A stretch of DNA of 56,276 nucleotides from CAZPQN01 sp964588795 (GCA_964588795.1 CAZPQN010000013.1:1-56276), one strand, 5' to 3'. Counted from the first letter of the stretch, positions 24,458 to 34,300 are shown. A program made the numbers and translations. The notes: generated from the letters alone by a model not told the origin.

Positions 24458-26197
24458 ATGCCTGGTCATGGCGCTCCTGCCGATGAATACCCTGCGGAGA
24501 ATTTGATCCGCGCCGCCCGGGGCGAAATTAATTGTGACCTGCTGATTAGTAACATTCGCCTGGTGAATCTGCTGGCGGGCGAGATTTATCCGACCGAAGT
24601 GGCGATTCATGCCGGCTACATCGTCGGATTTGGCGATTACACCGCTGACACACAAGTTGATGGACAGGGTGCGTATTTAGCTCCGGGTTTAATTGATGGG
24701 CATGTCCACCTTGAAAGCTCCTTGCTGGCTCCGGTGGAATTTGCCAATGCCGTCGTGCCGCATGGCACCACCACCCTGATCTGTGATCCGCATGAAATTG
24801 TCAATGTATCAGGAGCAGCTGGCTTGGAATTTATGCTTACCAGCAGCGCTGACCTGCCTCTCGATATCTTTTTTATGCTGCCATCCTGTGTACCGGCAAC
24901 CGACCTGGAGACGGCAGGTGCGCGCCTGAAGGCGACTGACCTGCAGGAGTGGATTGACCATCCGCGCGTCCTTGGTCTCGGTGAGCTGATGAATTACCCC
25001 GGCGTGCTAATGCGCGATCCGGAGGTCATGGCCAAAATGCGTATCGGGCGTTCTCGCCTGATTGATGGTCACGCGCCTTTGGTAACCGGGCGCGACTTGT
25101 CGGCTTACATCAGTGCCGGTATCGGCTCCGATCATGAGAGCACCGCTTTGGCGGAAGCCCGCGAGAAACTCCGGAAAGGAATGTTCCTGATGATACGGGA
25201 GGGCTCAGCCGCCCGCAACCTGGAAACGCTGCTGCCACTGGTTAATCATCTCAACGCCCGTGGCTGTGGTTTTGTTACCGACGACCGGCATCCCGATTTT
25301 CTGATGGACCACGGTCATATAGATTCGATGGTGAGAACGAGCCTGTCCCGCGGACTTGACCCGCTCCTCGCCCTGAGCCTGGGCTCGCTCAATACCGCCC
25401 GGCACTTTGGCCTGCAAGACCGCGGCGCAATCGCCCCCGGCTACCGGGCGGATCTGATCCTGTTTGACGATTTTGAAAACTTTAATATCCGGCAGGTCTA
25501 TCACAAGGGACGTTTAGTTGCCCAGGAAGGCCAGATGATAGCACCTGCCAGTTCTGCCTGCCAGACGACTATCGCCTCGGTGAACTGTCCGCCGGTTGAT
25601 ATTGCTGACCTGGAGATCAGAGCGAGCTCTCGGAGGATGCAGGTCATCGAAATCATTCCGGGTCAAATATTAACGCGTAAGGTTATCTGCGACGCTACGG
25701 TTGTGGAAGGATGTGCGGTAAGCGACCCACAGCGTGACATTTTTAAAATTGCGGTCATTGAACGCCATCGGGCGACGGGCAATATCGGATTGGGTTTTGT
25801 GCGCGGACTGGGCTTGCGCAATGGTGCTCTGGGCTCGACTGTTGCTCACGATTCCCATAATATCATTGTGGTGGGCACCAATGATACGGATATGCTCACG
25901 GTGATTGAAACCATTCGTAATCTGCAGGGAGGGCAGGTCGTGGTCAGTCAGGGTAAAGTGTTGGCCGCCCTGCCTTTGCCGATTGCCGGTCTGATGAGCA
26001 CTCAGCCGCTGGCTGCGGTGCGCGAGATGTGCGATCGGCTCGCTAACGCTGCTCGCCAGCTCGGATGTGGGCTGGAGAATCCCTTTATGACGCTCTCGTT
26101 TTTAGCCCTGCCGGTCATTCCGGAGCTGAAAATCACGGATCGCGGTCTGGTTGATACTGCAAAATTTGCCCACGTAGAGCTCTTTATTCCTGATTGA
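24458..26197 (+). CDS. ade: Adenine deaminase
   Basis: Amidohydrolase that converts adenine to hypoxanthine and ammonia using manganese or iron in the cytoplasm. The 579-residue protein is full length with the expected signature: an N-terminal EINCDLLISNIRLVNLLAGEI, LAPGLIDGHVHLESSLL (metal His pair), VVPHGTTTLICDPHEIVNV, GLGELMNYPGVL, DGHAPLV, GIGSDHEST, TDDRHPDFL, and in the C-terminal domain HDSHNIIVVG and QGGQVVV. The start ATG has AGGA eight bases before it. It lies 32 bases downstream of the Doc-like gene on the same strand and may share the promoter at 23466. It is divergent from the molybdenum hydroxylase operon, so the two may act on successive purines. Confidence 0.95.
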   Translation: MPGHGAPADEYPAENLIRAARGEINCDLLISNIRLVNLLAGEIYPTEVAIHAGYIVGFGDYTADTQVDGQGAYLAPGLIDGHVHLESSLLAPVEFANAVVPHGTTTLICDPHEIVNVSGAAGLEFMLTSSADLPLDIFFMLPSCVPATDLETAGARLKATDLQEWIDHPRVLGLGELMNYPGVLMRDPEVMAKMRIGRSRLIDGHAPLVTGRDLSAYISAGIGSDHESTALAEAREKLRKGMFLMIREGSAARNLETLLPLVNHLNARGCGFVTDDRHPDFLMDHGHIDSMVRTSLSRGLDPLLALSLGSLNTARHFGLQDRGAIAPGYRADLILFDDFENFNIRQVYHKGRLVAQEGQMIAPASSACQTTIASVNCPPVDIADLEIRASSRRMQVIEIIPGQILTRKVICDATVVEGCAVSDPQRDIFKIAVIERHRATGNIGLGFVRGLGLRNGALGSTVAHDSHNIIVVGTNDTDMLTVIETIRNLQGGQVVVSQGKVLAALPLPIAGLMSTQPLAAVREMCDRLANAARQLGCGLENPFMTLSFLALPVIPELKITDRGLVDTAKFAHVELFIPD

Positions 26198-26279
26198 AAC
26201 TTGCTCTGTCCGCAGGGTTTACTCTTTCCGATTGCGTCCACAACATGTAATTTACTGACCAGATCAAGCGAGGTTGGCA

Positions 26280-27305
26280 TTGAAAACGTGTAAAATCATC
26301 GCCGTTTTAAGTATCAGCGTAACTATGGCAATGGCCCAAAGCGAGTTGCGCTTCAGCGAGTTGGGTGATTTTCAGCTCGAGAGCGGAGCCGTGATAAAAA
26401 ATTGCCGGATCGGTTATCGGATTTATGGTGAACTGAACTCGGCGCGCAGTAATGTGATTTTGTATCCAACCTGGTTCGGTGGAACGAGTCAAGAAATTGG
26501 CAAACTGATTAGTCCGGAAAAATTGGTTGATTTGCCAGGCTATTGCATCATTGCCGTAGACGCTCTTGGCAACGGAGTTTCCTCCTCGCCCTCAAACAGT
26601 CGGGAACAGCCCGCTACAGCATTTCCGGTTTTCAATATTCGCGACATGGTGCGTACCCAGTACCGGCTGTTGACCGAACATTTGGGGATTAAACATTTGG
26701 CTGGTTTGATTGGCGGTTCGATGGGCAGTTTTCAGGGTTTTGAGTGGCTGGTGCTGTACCCCGGATTTATTGACCGGGCGGTACTATATGTCTGTTCACC
26801 CTGTTTGACTTCCTATGACCGTCTGCAAATTCATACACAGCTTGTCTGCATCAACGAGGCGCGCCGGTGTGGGCAGTCCGAGCAGGTTATTGCCAAACAG
26901 CTGGACATGTTTACCGCTCTCTTTGCCCAGACCCCGCAATACCGGGTGCGCACGACTCCCATTACCCAGTTTGACGACTATCTGAGCGCTTTCGAAAAAA
27001 GCGGATCCTCGACCTTTACCGTGGATAATCGGGCCAGTCAGTTATTGGCTATGGCAAATCATGACATCGGGGCTTCCTGGGGCGGCTCGCTCAGTCGCGC
27101 CGCGCAGTCCATCCAGGCTCGGGTACTTATTGTTGTAGCGCAAAAGGATATGTTGGTGAATCCACAACCGGCCCTGGATTTTGCGCCGCTCATCCGGGCG
27201 CAGGTAATGGTATTGGAAAATGACTGCGGGCATTTAGGCGTGAACTGCGAAATGCAAAAGGTGCGTAAGGCAATCGGCGAATTTTTCAGTCAAACGGTAA
27301 AATGA
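26280..27305 (+). CDS. Exported alpha/beta hydrolase of the MetX (homoserine acetyltransferase) family
   Basis: A 341-residue alpha/beta-hydrolase with a signal peptide (MKTCKIIAVLSISVTMAMAQ) ahead of the MetX-like domain: FQLESGAVIKNCRIGYRIYGELN, ILYPTWFGGTSQ, AVDALGNGVSSSP, the nucleophile elbow LIGGSMGSFQ, the acid in VVAQKDMLVNP and the catalytic His in DCGHLGVNCE. True homoserine acetyltransferases are cytoplasmic and begin without a signal, so this is probably a periplasmic hydrolase or acyltransferase of unknown substrate. TTG 26280 is chosen because GAGG lies six bases upstream and it begins a normal signal peptide; TTG 26274 is in frame. It is followed 12 bases later by a possible small peptide gene. 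Confidence 0.8.
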   Translation: MKTCKIIAVLSISVTMAMAQSELRFSELGDFQLESGAVIKNCRIGYRIYGELNSARSNVILYPTWFGGTSQEIGKLISPEKLVDLPGYCIIAVDALGNGVSSSPSNSREQPATAFPVFNIRDMVRTQYRLLTEHLGIKHLAGLIGGSMGSFQGFEWLVLYPGFIDRAVLYVCSPCLTSYDRLQIHTQLVCINEARRCGQSEQVIAKQLDMFTALFAQTPQYRVRTTPITQFDDYLSAFEKSGSSTFTVDNRASQLLAMANHDIGASWGGSLSRAAQSIQARVLIVVAQKDMLVNPQPALDFAPLIRAQVMVLENDCGHLGVNCEMQKVRKAIGEFFSQTVK

Positions 27306-27317
27306 GATGGGGAAATT

Positions 27318-27413
27318 ATGAAAACCGGGAAATGCAAGAGCATCAAAACGAAAATCGGTGATTTTGCCCTGCAGATTGACTTCCTCGGAATTGCGAAGAG
27401 GAAAAAGGCTTAG
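27318..27413 (+). CDS. Possible 31-residue basic peptide
   Basis: An ATG preceded by GGGGAAATT opens a 31-codon frame ending at TAG 27413, exactly filling the gap between the MetX-like gene and the ATP-grasp gene (12 and 11 bases away). The peptide has one Cys, ten Lys/Arg and a hydrophobic middle (FALQIDFLGIA). No family is recognised. The Shine-Dalgarno sequence and tight packing favour a real gene; the small size means chance is quite possible. Confidence 0.35.
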   Translation: MKTGKCKSIKTKIGDFALQIDFLGIAKRKKA

Positions 27414-27424
27414 ACCGTCCCGCC

Positions 27425-28411
27425 ATGGAGACTTACGACCTCGGATTGGCTTGGAATTGGGAGTACGACCGAACATTTGTTCAGACACTCAGCCAGACTT
27501 TCCAGAAACGTGAACTCCGACTGTTCGAGGTTGGTCATCATAATGTCGTCGAGGTGCTTCACGCTCTCCAGAAGCGAGAACTCTGCTGGCGGGCTTTCTG
27601 GGACCGGGCGGGCGACAGCGACGGAGCTTTTCTGCCGCTGGTCAATTGGACTGAGCGCCAACCGTTATTCAACCTGAACGAAATGGCCAAGGCTCGCCGC
27701 GCCTGGAATAAGGCAACGATGCACTTGGAATTTATTACCGCCGGAGTACACACGCCCTATACGCTGGTTCTGGATCCATATCAGACCCATCCACAGTTAC
27801 CTGAGTTGGATCTGAATGTGTTGGGCGCGAATTTCATCATCAAACCGGCTCACGGCGGAGGTGGCGAAGGAGTCGTCACGGGCGCCAACAGTCGCGAACA
27901 GGTTGCGCACGTCCGCCAGCAACATCCCACTGACCATTATCTCCTGCAAGCGCATATCGCGCCAGCCCACATCGCCGGGAAACCCGCCTGGTTTCGCATC
28001 ATTTATTGTTTAGGGGATCAGCATATTTGCTGGTGGAATACGGATACCCACGTCTACTCCCTGCTTACACCGACGGACCAGGAATTAATTGATTTACCTG
28101 CCATCAGGGCGACGATGCAGACTATTGCCGCTGTCTGTGGACTGGATCTTTTTTCATCGGAAATTGCCCTGATGCCCGATGGTCGGCTGATTGCGGTAGA
28201 TTACATCAATGATCCGCTTGATCTGCGCCTGCAATCTTGTGCGGCGGACGGTGTTCCGGACTCCATCATCGCGGCCATTGCGGAGAAAATTGCCGAGGCC
28301 ATAGCAACATTGCGGCCGGAACAATCGCTACAAAATCATAGGAATTTTTTGCTCCAGCTCTTAAATTCTATCCGGCAAACCAAAAAGGAGCCTTTTAAGT
28401 CAAACCCGTGA
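27425..28411 (+). CDS. ATP-grasp domain protein (RimK/glutathione-synthetase type)
   Basis: A 328-residue protein whose centre has the ATP-grasp nucleotide-binding strand and loop FIIKPAHGGGGEGVVTG and whose end has the metal site region SSEIALMPDGRLIAVDYINDPLDLR, as in RimK-like carboxylate-amine ligases. These enzymes make acyl-phosphates with ATP and join them to amines. The N-terminal 120 residues (EVLHALQKRELCWRAFWDRA ... FLPLVNW) form the pre-ATP-grasp domain and are not specific. The start lacks a good Shine-Dalgarno sequence, so translation may depend on the short frame just upstream. A hairpin with a T-run follows before pyrR. Family likely; substrate unknown. A peptide-modifying role is only speculation from the small neighbour. 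Confidence 0.78.
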   Translation: METYDLGLAWNWEYDRTFVQTLSQTFQKRELRLFEVGHHNVVEVLHALQKRELCWRAFWDRAGDSDGAFLPLVNWTERQPLFNLNEMAKARRAWNKATMHLEFITAGVHTPYTLVLDPYQTHPQLPELDLNVLGANFIIKPAHGGGGEGVVTGANSREQVAHVRQQHPTDHYLLQAHIAPAHIAGKPAWFRIIYCLGDQHICWWNTDTHVYSLLTPTDQELIDLPAIRATMQTIAAVCGLDLFSSEIALMPDGRLIAVDYINDPLDLRLQSCAADGVPDSIIAAIAEKIAEAIATLRPEQSLQNHRNFLLQLLNSIRQTKKEPFKSNP

Positions 28412-28439
28412 GTTGGCAAAGGCAAAATAGAAACCCAAA

Positions 28440-28468
28440 TCCACCTACAGGGTGGAATTTTTATTTTT
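28440..28468 (+). terminator. Terminator-like hairpin just before pyrR
   Basis: TCCACC (28440-28445) and GGTGGA (28451-28456) form a six-base stem with a five-base loop, followed by ATTTTTATTTTT and then directly by the pyrR Shine-Dalgarno sequence GGAG. It may end the ATP-grasp transcript or act as an attenuator in the pyr leader. No classical PyrR-binding anti-antiterminator was recognised. Confidence 0.62.
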
Positions 28469-28478
28469 GGAGTAACCT

Positions 28479-29030
28479 ATGGAATTCAAGATCAAGTCCC
28501 GGCTTGCCGACGAGCAGGGCTTAAATCGGACCGTCACGCGCCTGGCGCACGAAATTGTCGAACGTTGTAAGGGGACAGAAAACCTGGTATTGGTGGGAAT
28601 TCGTACCCGCGGTGAGTTCCTGGCCAAAAGAATAGCGCGCAAGATCGAGGAAATCGAAGCCGTCAAACTGCAGGTCGGCGTACTCGATATCGTATTGTAC
28701 CGGGATGATTTTCGCCTGAAAAGTAAATTGCCCAAGGTTGAGGTGACCGACATCCCCTTCAGTGTAGATGATAAAATCGTGATCCTGATTGATGATGTGG
28801 TCTATACCGGACGTACCACTCGCGCGGCCCTGGATGCCCTGATGGACTTCGGGCGTCCTTCCGCCATCCAGCTGGCGGTGCTGGTAGACCGGGGACATCG
28901 GGAACTGCCGATTAAAGCCGATTACATCGGAAAAAATGTGCCGACCGCCAATGGCGAAGAAATTCGCGTCCTAATGCAGGAAATTGACGGCCGGGATGAA
29001 ATCCTATTGGTGGAGGAGGCTGGTAGATGA
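28479..29030 (+). CDS. pyrR: PyrR bifunctional pyr regulator/uracil phosphoribosyltransferase
   Basis: Type I phosphoribosyltransferase fold of 183 residues. The PRPP-binding loop VILIDDVVYTGRTTRAALDAL lies near 101-120. Other PyrR features are LVGIRTRGEFLAKRIA, LDIVLYRDDF and LVDRGHRELPIKADYIGKNVPTA. PyrR binds pyr mRNA in many Gram-positive bacteria and some others in response to UMP, and has some uracil phosphoribosyltransferase activity. It is the first gene of pyrR-pyrB-pyrC, with ATGA overlap to pyrB. A hairpin with a T-run sits immediately upstream and is the obvious candidate target. Whether regulation is RNA-based here is inference. Confidence 0.95.
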   Translation: MEFKIKSRLADEQGLNRTVTRLAHEIVERCKGTENLVLVGIRTRGEFLAKRIARKIEEIEAVKLQVGVLDIVLYRDDFRLKSKLPKVEVTDIPFSVDDKIVILIDDVVYTGRTTRAALDALMDFGRPSAIQLAVLVDRGHRELPIKADYIGKNVPTANGEEIRVLMQEIDGRDEILLVEEAGR

Positions 29031-29947
29031 GTTTAAGTATCCGGCATCTTTTTGGTCTGGAGGGTGTCCCGCGTGAGGATATTGCCGCCATCCTGAACAC
29101 TGCGTTTTCCTTCCGCGAAGTTCTGGAGCGACCGATCAAGCGTGTCCCGACTTTGCAGGGCAAAACGATCGTCAACCTCTTTTTTGAAAATTCAACCCGC
29201 ACCCGCATTTCCTTTGAGCTGGCGGAAAAACGCCTGTCAGCCGATACGGTTAATTTCTCCGCTTCCGGCAGTAGTTTGGCCAAGGGGGAAAGTCTCAAGG
29301 ATACCGTGCGCAACCTGTTTGCCATGAAGATGGACTGTGTCGTCATGCGCCATGCCGTGCCCGGTTCCGTGAAACTGTTAGCCCAGTTCGTTGATGCGGT
29401 AGTCATCAATGCCGGGGATGGCACGCATGAACATCCCACGCAGGCCCTGCTCGACATGATGTCCCTGCAGGAGAAGTTCGGTAATTTGGAAGGACTGAAT
29501 GTGGCGATCATCGGCGACATTCGTCATAGCCGGGTGGCGCTGTCCAATATTTTCGGACTCCGCACCATGGGTGCCAACATCGTCCTATGCGGACCGCCGA
29601 CCTTTATTCCGTTCGGAGTAGAAGCGTTGGGGGTAAAAGTGACCCACAACTTGGACGAGGCGTTGTCCTTTGCCGATGCCATCAATGTGCTCCGTATTCA
29701 GAAAGAGCGGCAGGGGAAGGGATTGATACCTTCCTTACGGGAATATCGGGCCGTTTTCGGGATCACGCGGGAGCGTTTGGAAAAACTTAAAAAACCCCTG
29801 ACCATTATGCATCCCGGGCCAATCAATCGCGGAGTGGAAATTGATACAGAAATAGCCGACAGCGAACATTCCCTGATCCTGCATCAGGTGTTGAACGGTG
29901 TTGCTATCCGTATGGCGACCCTGTTTCTGCTGTTAGGTGGCAAATAA
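29027..29947 (+). CDS. pyrB: Aspartate carbamoyltransferase catalytic subunit
   Basis: Second step of de novo pyrimidine synthesis: carbamoyl phosphate plus aspartate to carbamoyl aspartate. The 306-residue chain has the carbamoyl-phosphate site FFENSTRTRISFE (about 53-65), the SLAKGESLKDT loop, AGDGTHEHPTQALLDM, and IGDIRHSRVALSN in the aspartate domain. The start overlaps the pyrR stop by four bases (ATGA). No pyrI regulatory subunit is present, so it is probably the class with catalytic trimers, perhaps associated with the dihydroorotase encoded next, as in class A complexes. That association is inference from gene order. Confidence 0.97.
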   Translation: MSLSIRHLFGLEGVPREDIAAILNTAFSFREVLERPIKRVPTLQGKTIVNLFFENSTRTRISFELAEKRLSADTVNFSASGSSLAKGESLKDTVRNLFAMKMDCVVMRHAVPGSVKLLAQFVDAVVINAGDGTHEHPTQALLDMMSLQEKFGNLEGLNVAIIGDIRHSRVALSNIFGLRTMGANIVLCGPPTFIPFGVEALGVKVTHNLDEALSFADAINVLRIQKERQGKGLIPSLREYRAVFGITRERLEKLKKPLTIMHPGPINRGVEIDTEIADSEHSLILHQVLNGVAIRMATLFLLLGGK

Positions 29948-29965
29948 AACGGAGCAAGACGAAAA

Positions 29966-31258
29966 ATGGAAATCAAGCTGCTAAAAGATCGCATTCTCTT
30001 CAAGAATGCAATCGTTGATGACCCTTTCCGGAATCAGAGTTACCCGTCTGACTTGCTGATCGAGCATGGCAAACTCAAGTTGATGGGAAAAGACTTGCCG
30101 TCGGAGGGCGTGAAGGTTGTCGAGGACCTCAAAGGTAAACATATTGCCCCGGGTTTTACTGATCTGCATGCGCACCTGCGCGAACCCGGTCACGAAGACG
30201 AGGAAACGCTGAGTTCCGGCAGTCGGGCGGCGCTGGCCGGCGGGTTTACGACAGTCTGCTGTATGCCCAATACCGAACCGCCGCTCGATTCCCAGGAAGC
30301 CGTCCGCTTCATTTACCGGCAATCCGCTGACTTGTTAGTCAGGATTTTACCCATTGCCGCGCTAACCAAGGGGCGCCGGGGCGAAGAGCTGACCGATATG
30401 GTGGAATTAGCGGAAGCTGGAGCCGTGGCCTTTTCCGATGATGGCTCACCGCTGGTTAATCCGGCCGTGATGCGTTTTGCCCTGGAATATTCGCGCCTGA
30501 CCGGCAAGCCGATCATCAACCACGCTGAGGACCCCGCCCTGCGGGCGGAGGGCCTGATGCACGAGGGGATTGTCTCTACTCAATTGGGTTTGCCGGGCAA
30601 TCCCGCCCTAGCGGAGGAACTGATGGTCTACCGCGACCTGCGCTTAACCCAGTTCACCAGAGCCCGCCTGCACATTCCCCATGTTTCAACTGCCGGAGCG
30701 GTTGATCTGATTCGTCGGGCAAAAGCCGAGGGCTTAGACGTCAGCGCCGAAGTCACTCCGCATCATATCTCCCTGACCGATGAATACTTGCGTAACTTCG
30801 ATGCCAACGGCAAAGTTGCGCCACCCCTGCGGTCGGAAACAGATCGCCAGGCGCTGATAGCGGGGCTGAAGGATGGCACACTCGATGCCATTGCCACCGA
30901 TCATGCGCCGCACACCATTGATACCAAGGAAACTTCTTTAGATCTTGCCTCCTTTGGAATGATCGGTCTGGAGACGGCTTTTGCCCTGGCGACGACCAAG
31001 CTGGTGCACCCCGGCCACCTTACCCTGCTCGAATTGCTCAAATTATTCACGGTAAATCCGACCCGGATTTTAGGTTTGACCAAGGAGCCTTTTGCAGTCG
31101 GTAGTCAGGCTGAATTTACAATTTTTGATCCGGAGGAATGGTGGATTTTCAGTCGCAAGGACATCTATTCCCGCTCGCAGAACACGCCATTTTTAGGGAT
31201 GGAATTGAGCGGTCGGGTGAAAGGCGTTTTCACCAAATCTCACCTGGTGTCGATCTGA
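29966..31258 (+). CDS. pyrC: Dihydroorotase (class I)
   Basis: Third step of pyrimidine synthesis, cyclising carbamoyl aspartate to dihydroorotate with zinc. The 430-residue length and motifs fit the long class I enzymes: APGFTDLHAHLREPGHEDEET (metal His pair near 68-70), GGFTTVCCMPNTEPPLD, INHAEDPAL, IPHVSTAGAVDLIRRAK, VTPHHISLTD and IATDHAPH with the catalytic Asp. The ATG is preceded by ACGGAGCAAGACG and lies 18 bases after the pyrB stop. Last gene of the pyr group; carbamoyl-phosphate synthetase and pyrD are not in the window. Confidence 0.96.
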   Translation: MEIKLLKDRILFKNAIVDDPFRNQSYPSDLLIEHGKLKLMGKDLPSEGVKVVEDLKGKHIAPGFTDLHAHLREPGHEDEETLSSGSRAALAGGFTTVCCMPNTEPPLDSQEAVRFIYRQSADLLVRILPIAALTKGRRGEELTDMVELAEAGAVAFSDDGSPLVNPAVMRFALEYSRLTGKPIINHAEDPALRAEGLMHEGIVSTQLGLPGNPALAEELMVYRDLRLTQFTRARLHIPHVSTAGAVDLIRRAKAEGLDVSAEVTPHHISLTDEYLRNFDANGKVAPPLRSETDRQALIAGLKDGTLDAIATDHAPHTIDTKETSLDLASFGMIGLETAFALATTKLVHPGHLTLLELLKLFTVNPTRILGLTKEPFAVGSQAEFTIFDPEEWWIFSRKDIYSRSQNTPFLGMELSGRVKGVFTKSHLVSI

Positions 31259-31312
31259 CTTTTTAGCATCGCCACCGTCTGTGCGGTCTGTGATTAAAGT
31301 CATGCAATTTAT

Positions 31313-31338
31313 CTGCTGATTCCGTAAGATATCAGCAG
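31313..31338. repeat. Perfect 8-base inverted repeat downstream of pyrC
   Basis: CTGCTGAT (31313-31320) and ATCAGCAG (31331-31338) flank a ten-base spacer in the 123-base gap between pyrC and the large protease gene. No T-run follows, so it is not a typical terminator. It could be an operator or an mRNA hairpin in the protease gene leader. Confidence 0.5.
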
Positions 31339-31381
31339 TGATTTCCGCATAACCAGCCGAATTTCATGGGTTAGCCGGTCT

Positions 31382-34300
31382 ATGTTAGTTTGCCGAAAAA
31401 GATTTTACCGCCGATTTCTCCGTCTGGGCCTTTGGATGGTTCCAGCACTCGCCACACTGCAAGCTCAGGTCAGCGTTGCCGGTCGCCCATACTCCTTTGA
31501 CCATGTTGTACCAGCTGACACAGCCGTCGTGGCCTTGCCGCGACTCGATTTGGTGCGCATTGCCAGTATCGAGTTCGCACAGGACAAAGCCGAGCCGCTC
31601 CAGTTCGGTTATCCGTTTGACGTCGAGTACAGCCTGACCAATAGCGGCACCTGGTTCGATTTGCCGGACGGCGGACGACTGTGGCGGTTGACTTTGCAAT
31701 CCGCAGCGGCGTATTCGATCAACTTGCTTTATGAAGATTTTGCGTTAGCCGAAGGAGCACGACTCTTTATCTACCGACCCGACCGAACTATGGTTCTGGG
31801 TGCTTTCACGGCGGCCAATAACAAACCGCACGGTCGGTTCGCTACGGCCCCCCTGAAAGGTGAGGTCTGCATTCTGGAACTCCATGAACCGCCCGCGGTT
31901 GCGCGACCGAGCCGGTTGACTATCCGGCGGATTGTCCACGGCTATAAGGACATTTTTTTTCGGACGGCCAAAGATTTTGGCGAATCCGGCGCCTGCAATA
32001 TCAATATCAACAGCAGTTTGGGAATGGATTGGCAGACCGCAAAGCGGGCGGTCGCGATGATCGTGCTGGGTGATGGTCATCGGATATGCACCGGCGCGCT
32101 GATCAATAATACCGCCCAGGACCTAACCCAGTACTTCCTGACTGCCAATCACTGTCTGGGCGATGAGGAAACCTGGGTATTCATGTTCAACTACGAAAGT
32201 CCGGGAGCATACAACCTGGACGGCCCGACTAACTACACCGTCCAGGGGGCAACGCTGATCGCCAACCATGAGGCTTCCGATTTTGCCCTGCTTGAAATCA
32301 ATGAAAAAATCCCGGTTGACTACAATGTCCATTTTGCCGGTTGGAATGCCCAGAGTGCTCCGGCGACGCGCTCGGTCTGTATTCACCATCCCAATGGCGA
32401 CATCAAGAAAATCTCTTTCGATAATCAATCTCCCGGTAATTCTTCCTGGCAGGGCACCCCGTTCGATTCCCACTGGTCGGTAATTTGGGATGCGGGAACG
32501 ACCGAACCCGGCAGTAGCGGATCGCCTTTGTTCGACCAGAATCACAGGATTACCGGACAATTGCACGGCGGGGCGGCCGCCTGTGATTTTCCAGGTGGAG
32601 CCGATGTTTTTGGGAAACTGGCCTTGTCCTGGGATTATGATGCGCGCCCGGAGAAGCAGCTCAAATACTGGCTTGATCCGCAGAATTCCGGCCTGCGCGT
32701 ATGCAATGGACGCGACAACTATTCTCTGCAAATTGTCCATACGCCGCTTCCGGCGACGGAAGATACCATCGGCCCTTATTTTATATATGCCACTATCCGA
32801 ACCATCAGACCGCCACTTAGACAGATCTGGTTACACTATGGATATAATGGGCTTTGGCAGGATTCGGTTGCCATGTTTCCAACTGGTCAAAACGATGAGT
32901 ATGTGGCCGCGATCCCTGGCGGTCAAGCAGAAATCGAGATTAACTATTATTTTACTGCCACTGACGCCGGGCTGATGACTGTCAGCGAGCCCGGGAATGC
33001 CCCTGCAAATTATTTTACGTTGCATATCACTACCGATTCGGAGCCACCCCGGATTCAACATACCGCAATGGCTGATCAGGTCCTGCAACGCTGGCCGCCT
33101 GCTCTCGACGCGATTGTGACGGATAATCTGGGCGTGGATACCGTATACTGTGAATATTATGTCAATCAACCGCCACTCGCCGGCACTTTTGGATTGAAGC
33201 GGATTGGGCAAGACCAATACTCGGCGGCTTTTCCGATCGCGGGAATTCAGCCGAAAACCGGGGATCAGATATTTTACCGATTGATAGCCCGCGATAAGGC
33301 GCGGCTGGTCAATGAGACATCCGCGCCGGCAACCGGATTTTACTGCTTCCGGATTATCGAAGCCCGCGGGGCCATACTGATAGTGAGGGAAGACGTCGCA
33401 TTGGAACAGCTCCCGGCAATGCCTCAGACCAAACAAGCAACCACGTCAACCGCCGCGGCCGTGTTTGAGCACCGGCAAATGGGTGGGTGGCTGGAACAGG
33501 CGGGTTATTATGTCGAAGAAATGCCGGTCAAGTCGGCCCTGACCACCGCTTTTGAGGATTTCGACTTGGTGATCGCGGTCAGTGGTGCGGATCCGACACC
33601 GTTCAATAGCGCCGAATACCGTCAGAAAATTACCAGCTGGGTGAGCAATGCTAAGCATAAGTTGCTGATTGAAGGGGGCGAGTTAGGTTATCATTTGCTT
33701 CTTTCCTTCGCGCGTGATTCAACCTTTGCTACCAACGTATTACATATCAGCAACTGGCTCGCTGATGAGGCGGGTGATTTAAAATGCCCTGCCGAGGTCT
33801 GCTATCACTCCCTGGTGCATCAACCACAGGCGTTGCCGGCGACAATTCCACTGGTTGTAGAATCCTTTGCCGATCAGGACGCACTAACTCCGCTTAGTCC
33901 GGCGTATCTGGTTTACGAGCCCGACGCACAACCCGGAAAGGCGGGTGTCCTGGTTTGCGATGACAATCAACATCCGCAGTCCGCCCAGATCATTTTTTAT
34001 GCCTTCAATTTTGCCGCTATCGCCGATACTAATATCGCCCGCGATTTGCTGATCAATTCCGTCAGCTACTTGTTACAGACAGAAAATCCCGCAATAGGAT
34101 CAATCAGTGGACAGGTTGACATCAGCCAAAGCGACGATGAAAGCGCAGTGCAGGTGAGCCTGTTGGGAACTATACAGAAAGAAACCCAAACTGACCGGGA
34201 GGGCTTTTACAGATTCGACGATTTATACGATGGTTATTATCAGGTCAGGATCAGCAAAACCGGTTATTACACTGCGGATAGTCTCAGTCCACTGCTATGT

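Noticed and set aside
28912..29520. 202-codon minus-strand frame opposite pyrB
   Set aside because: It lies wholly opposite pyrR/pyrB, whose motifs are unmistakable, and its product shows low-complexity Ser/Arg composition typical of a shadow frame.
31268..31300. CCGTCTGTGCGGTCTGTGATTAAA-like stretch (partial) after pyrC, reminiscent of dispersed repeats
   Set aside because: No inverted partner or second copy is present in the window, so it cannot be called a repeat; noted here only by first impression.
32123..32740. 205-codon minus-strand frame opposite the protease domain
   Set aside because: The plus-strand frame carries a full catalytic triad in the same place; the reverse product has no recognisable domain.
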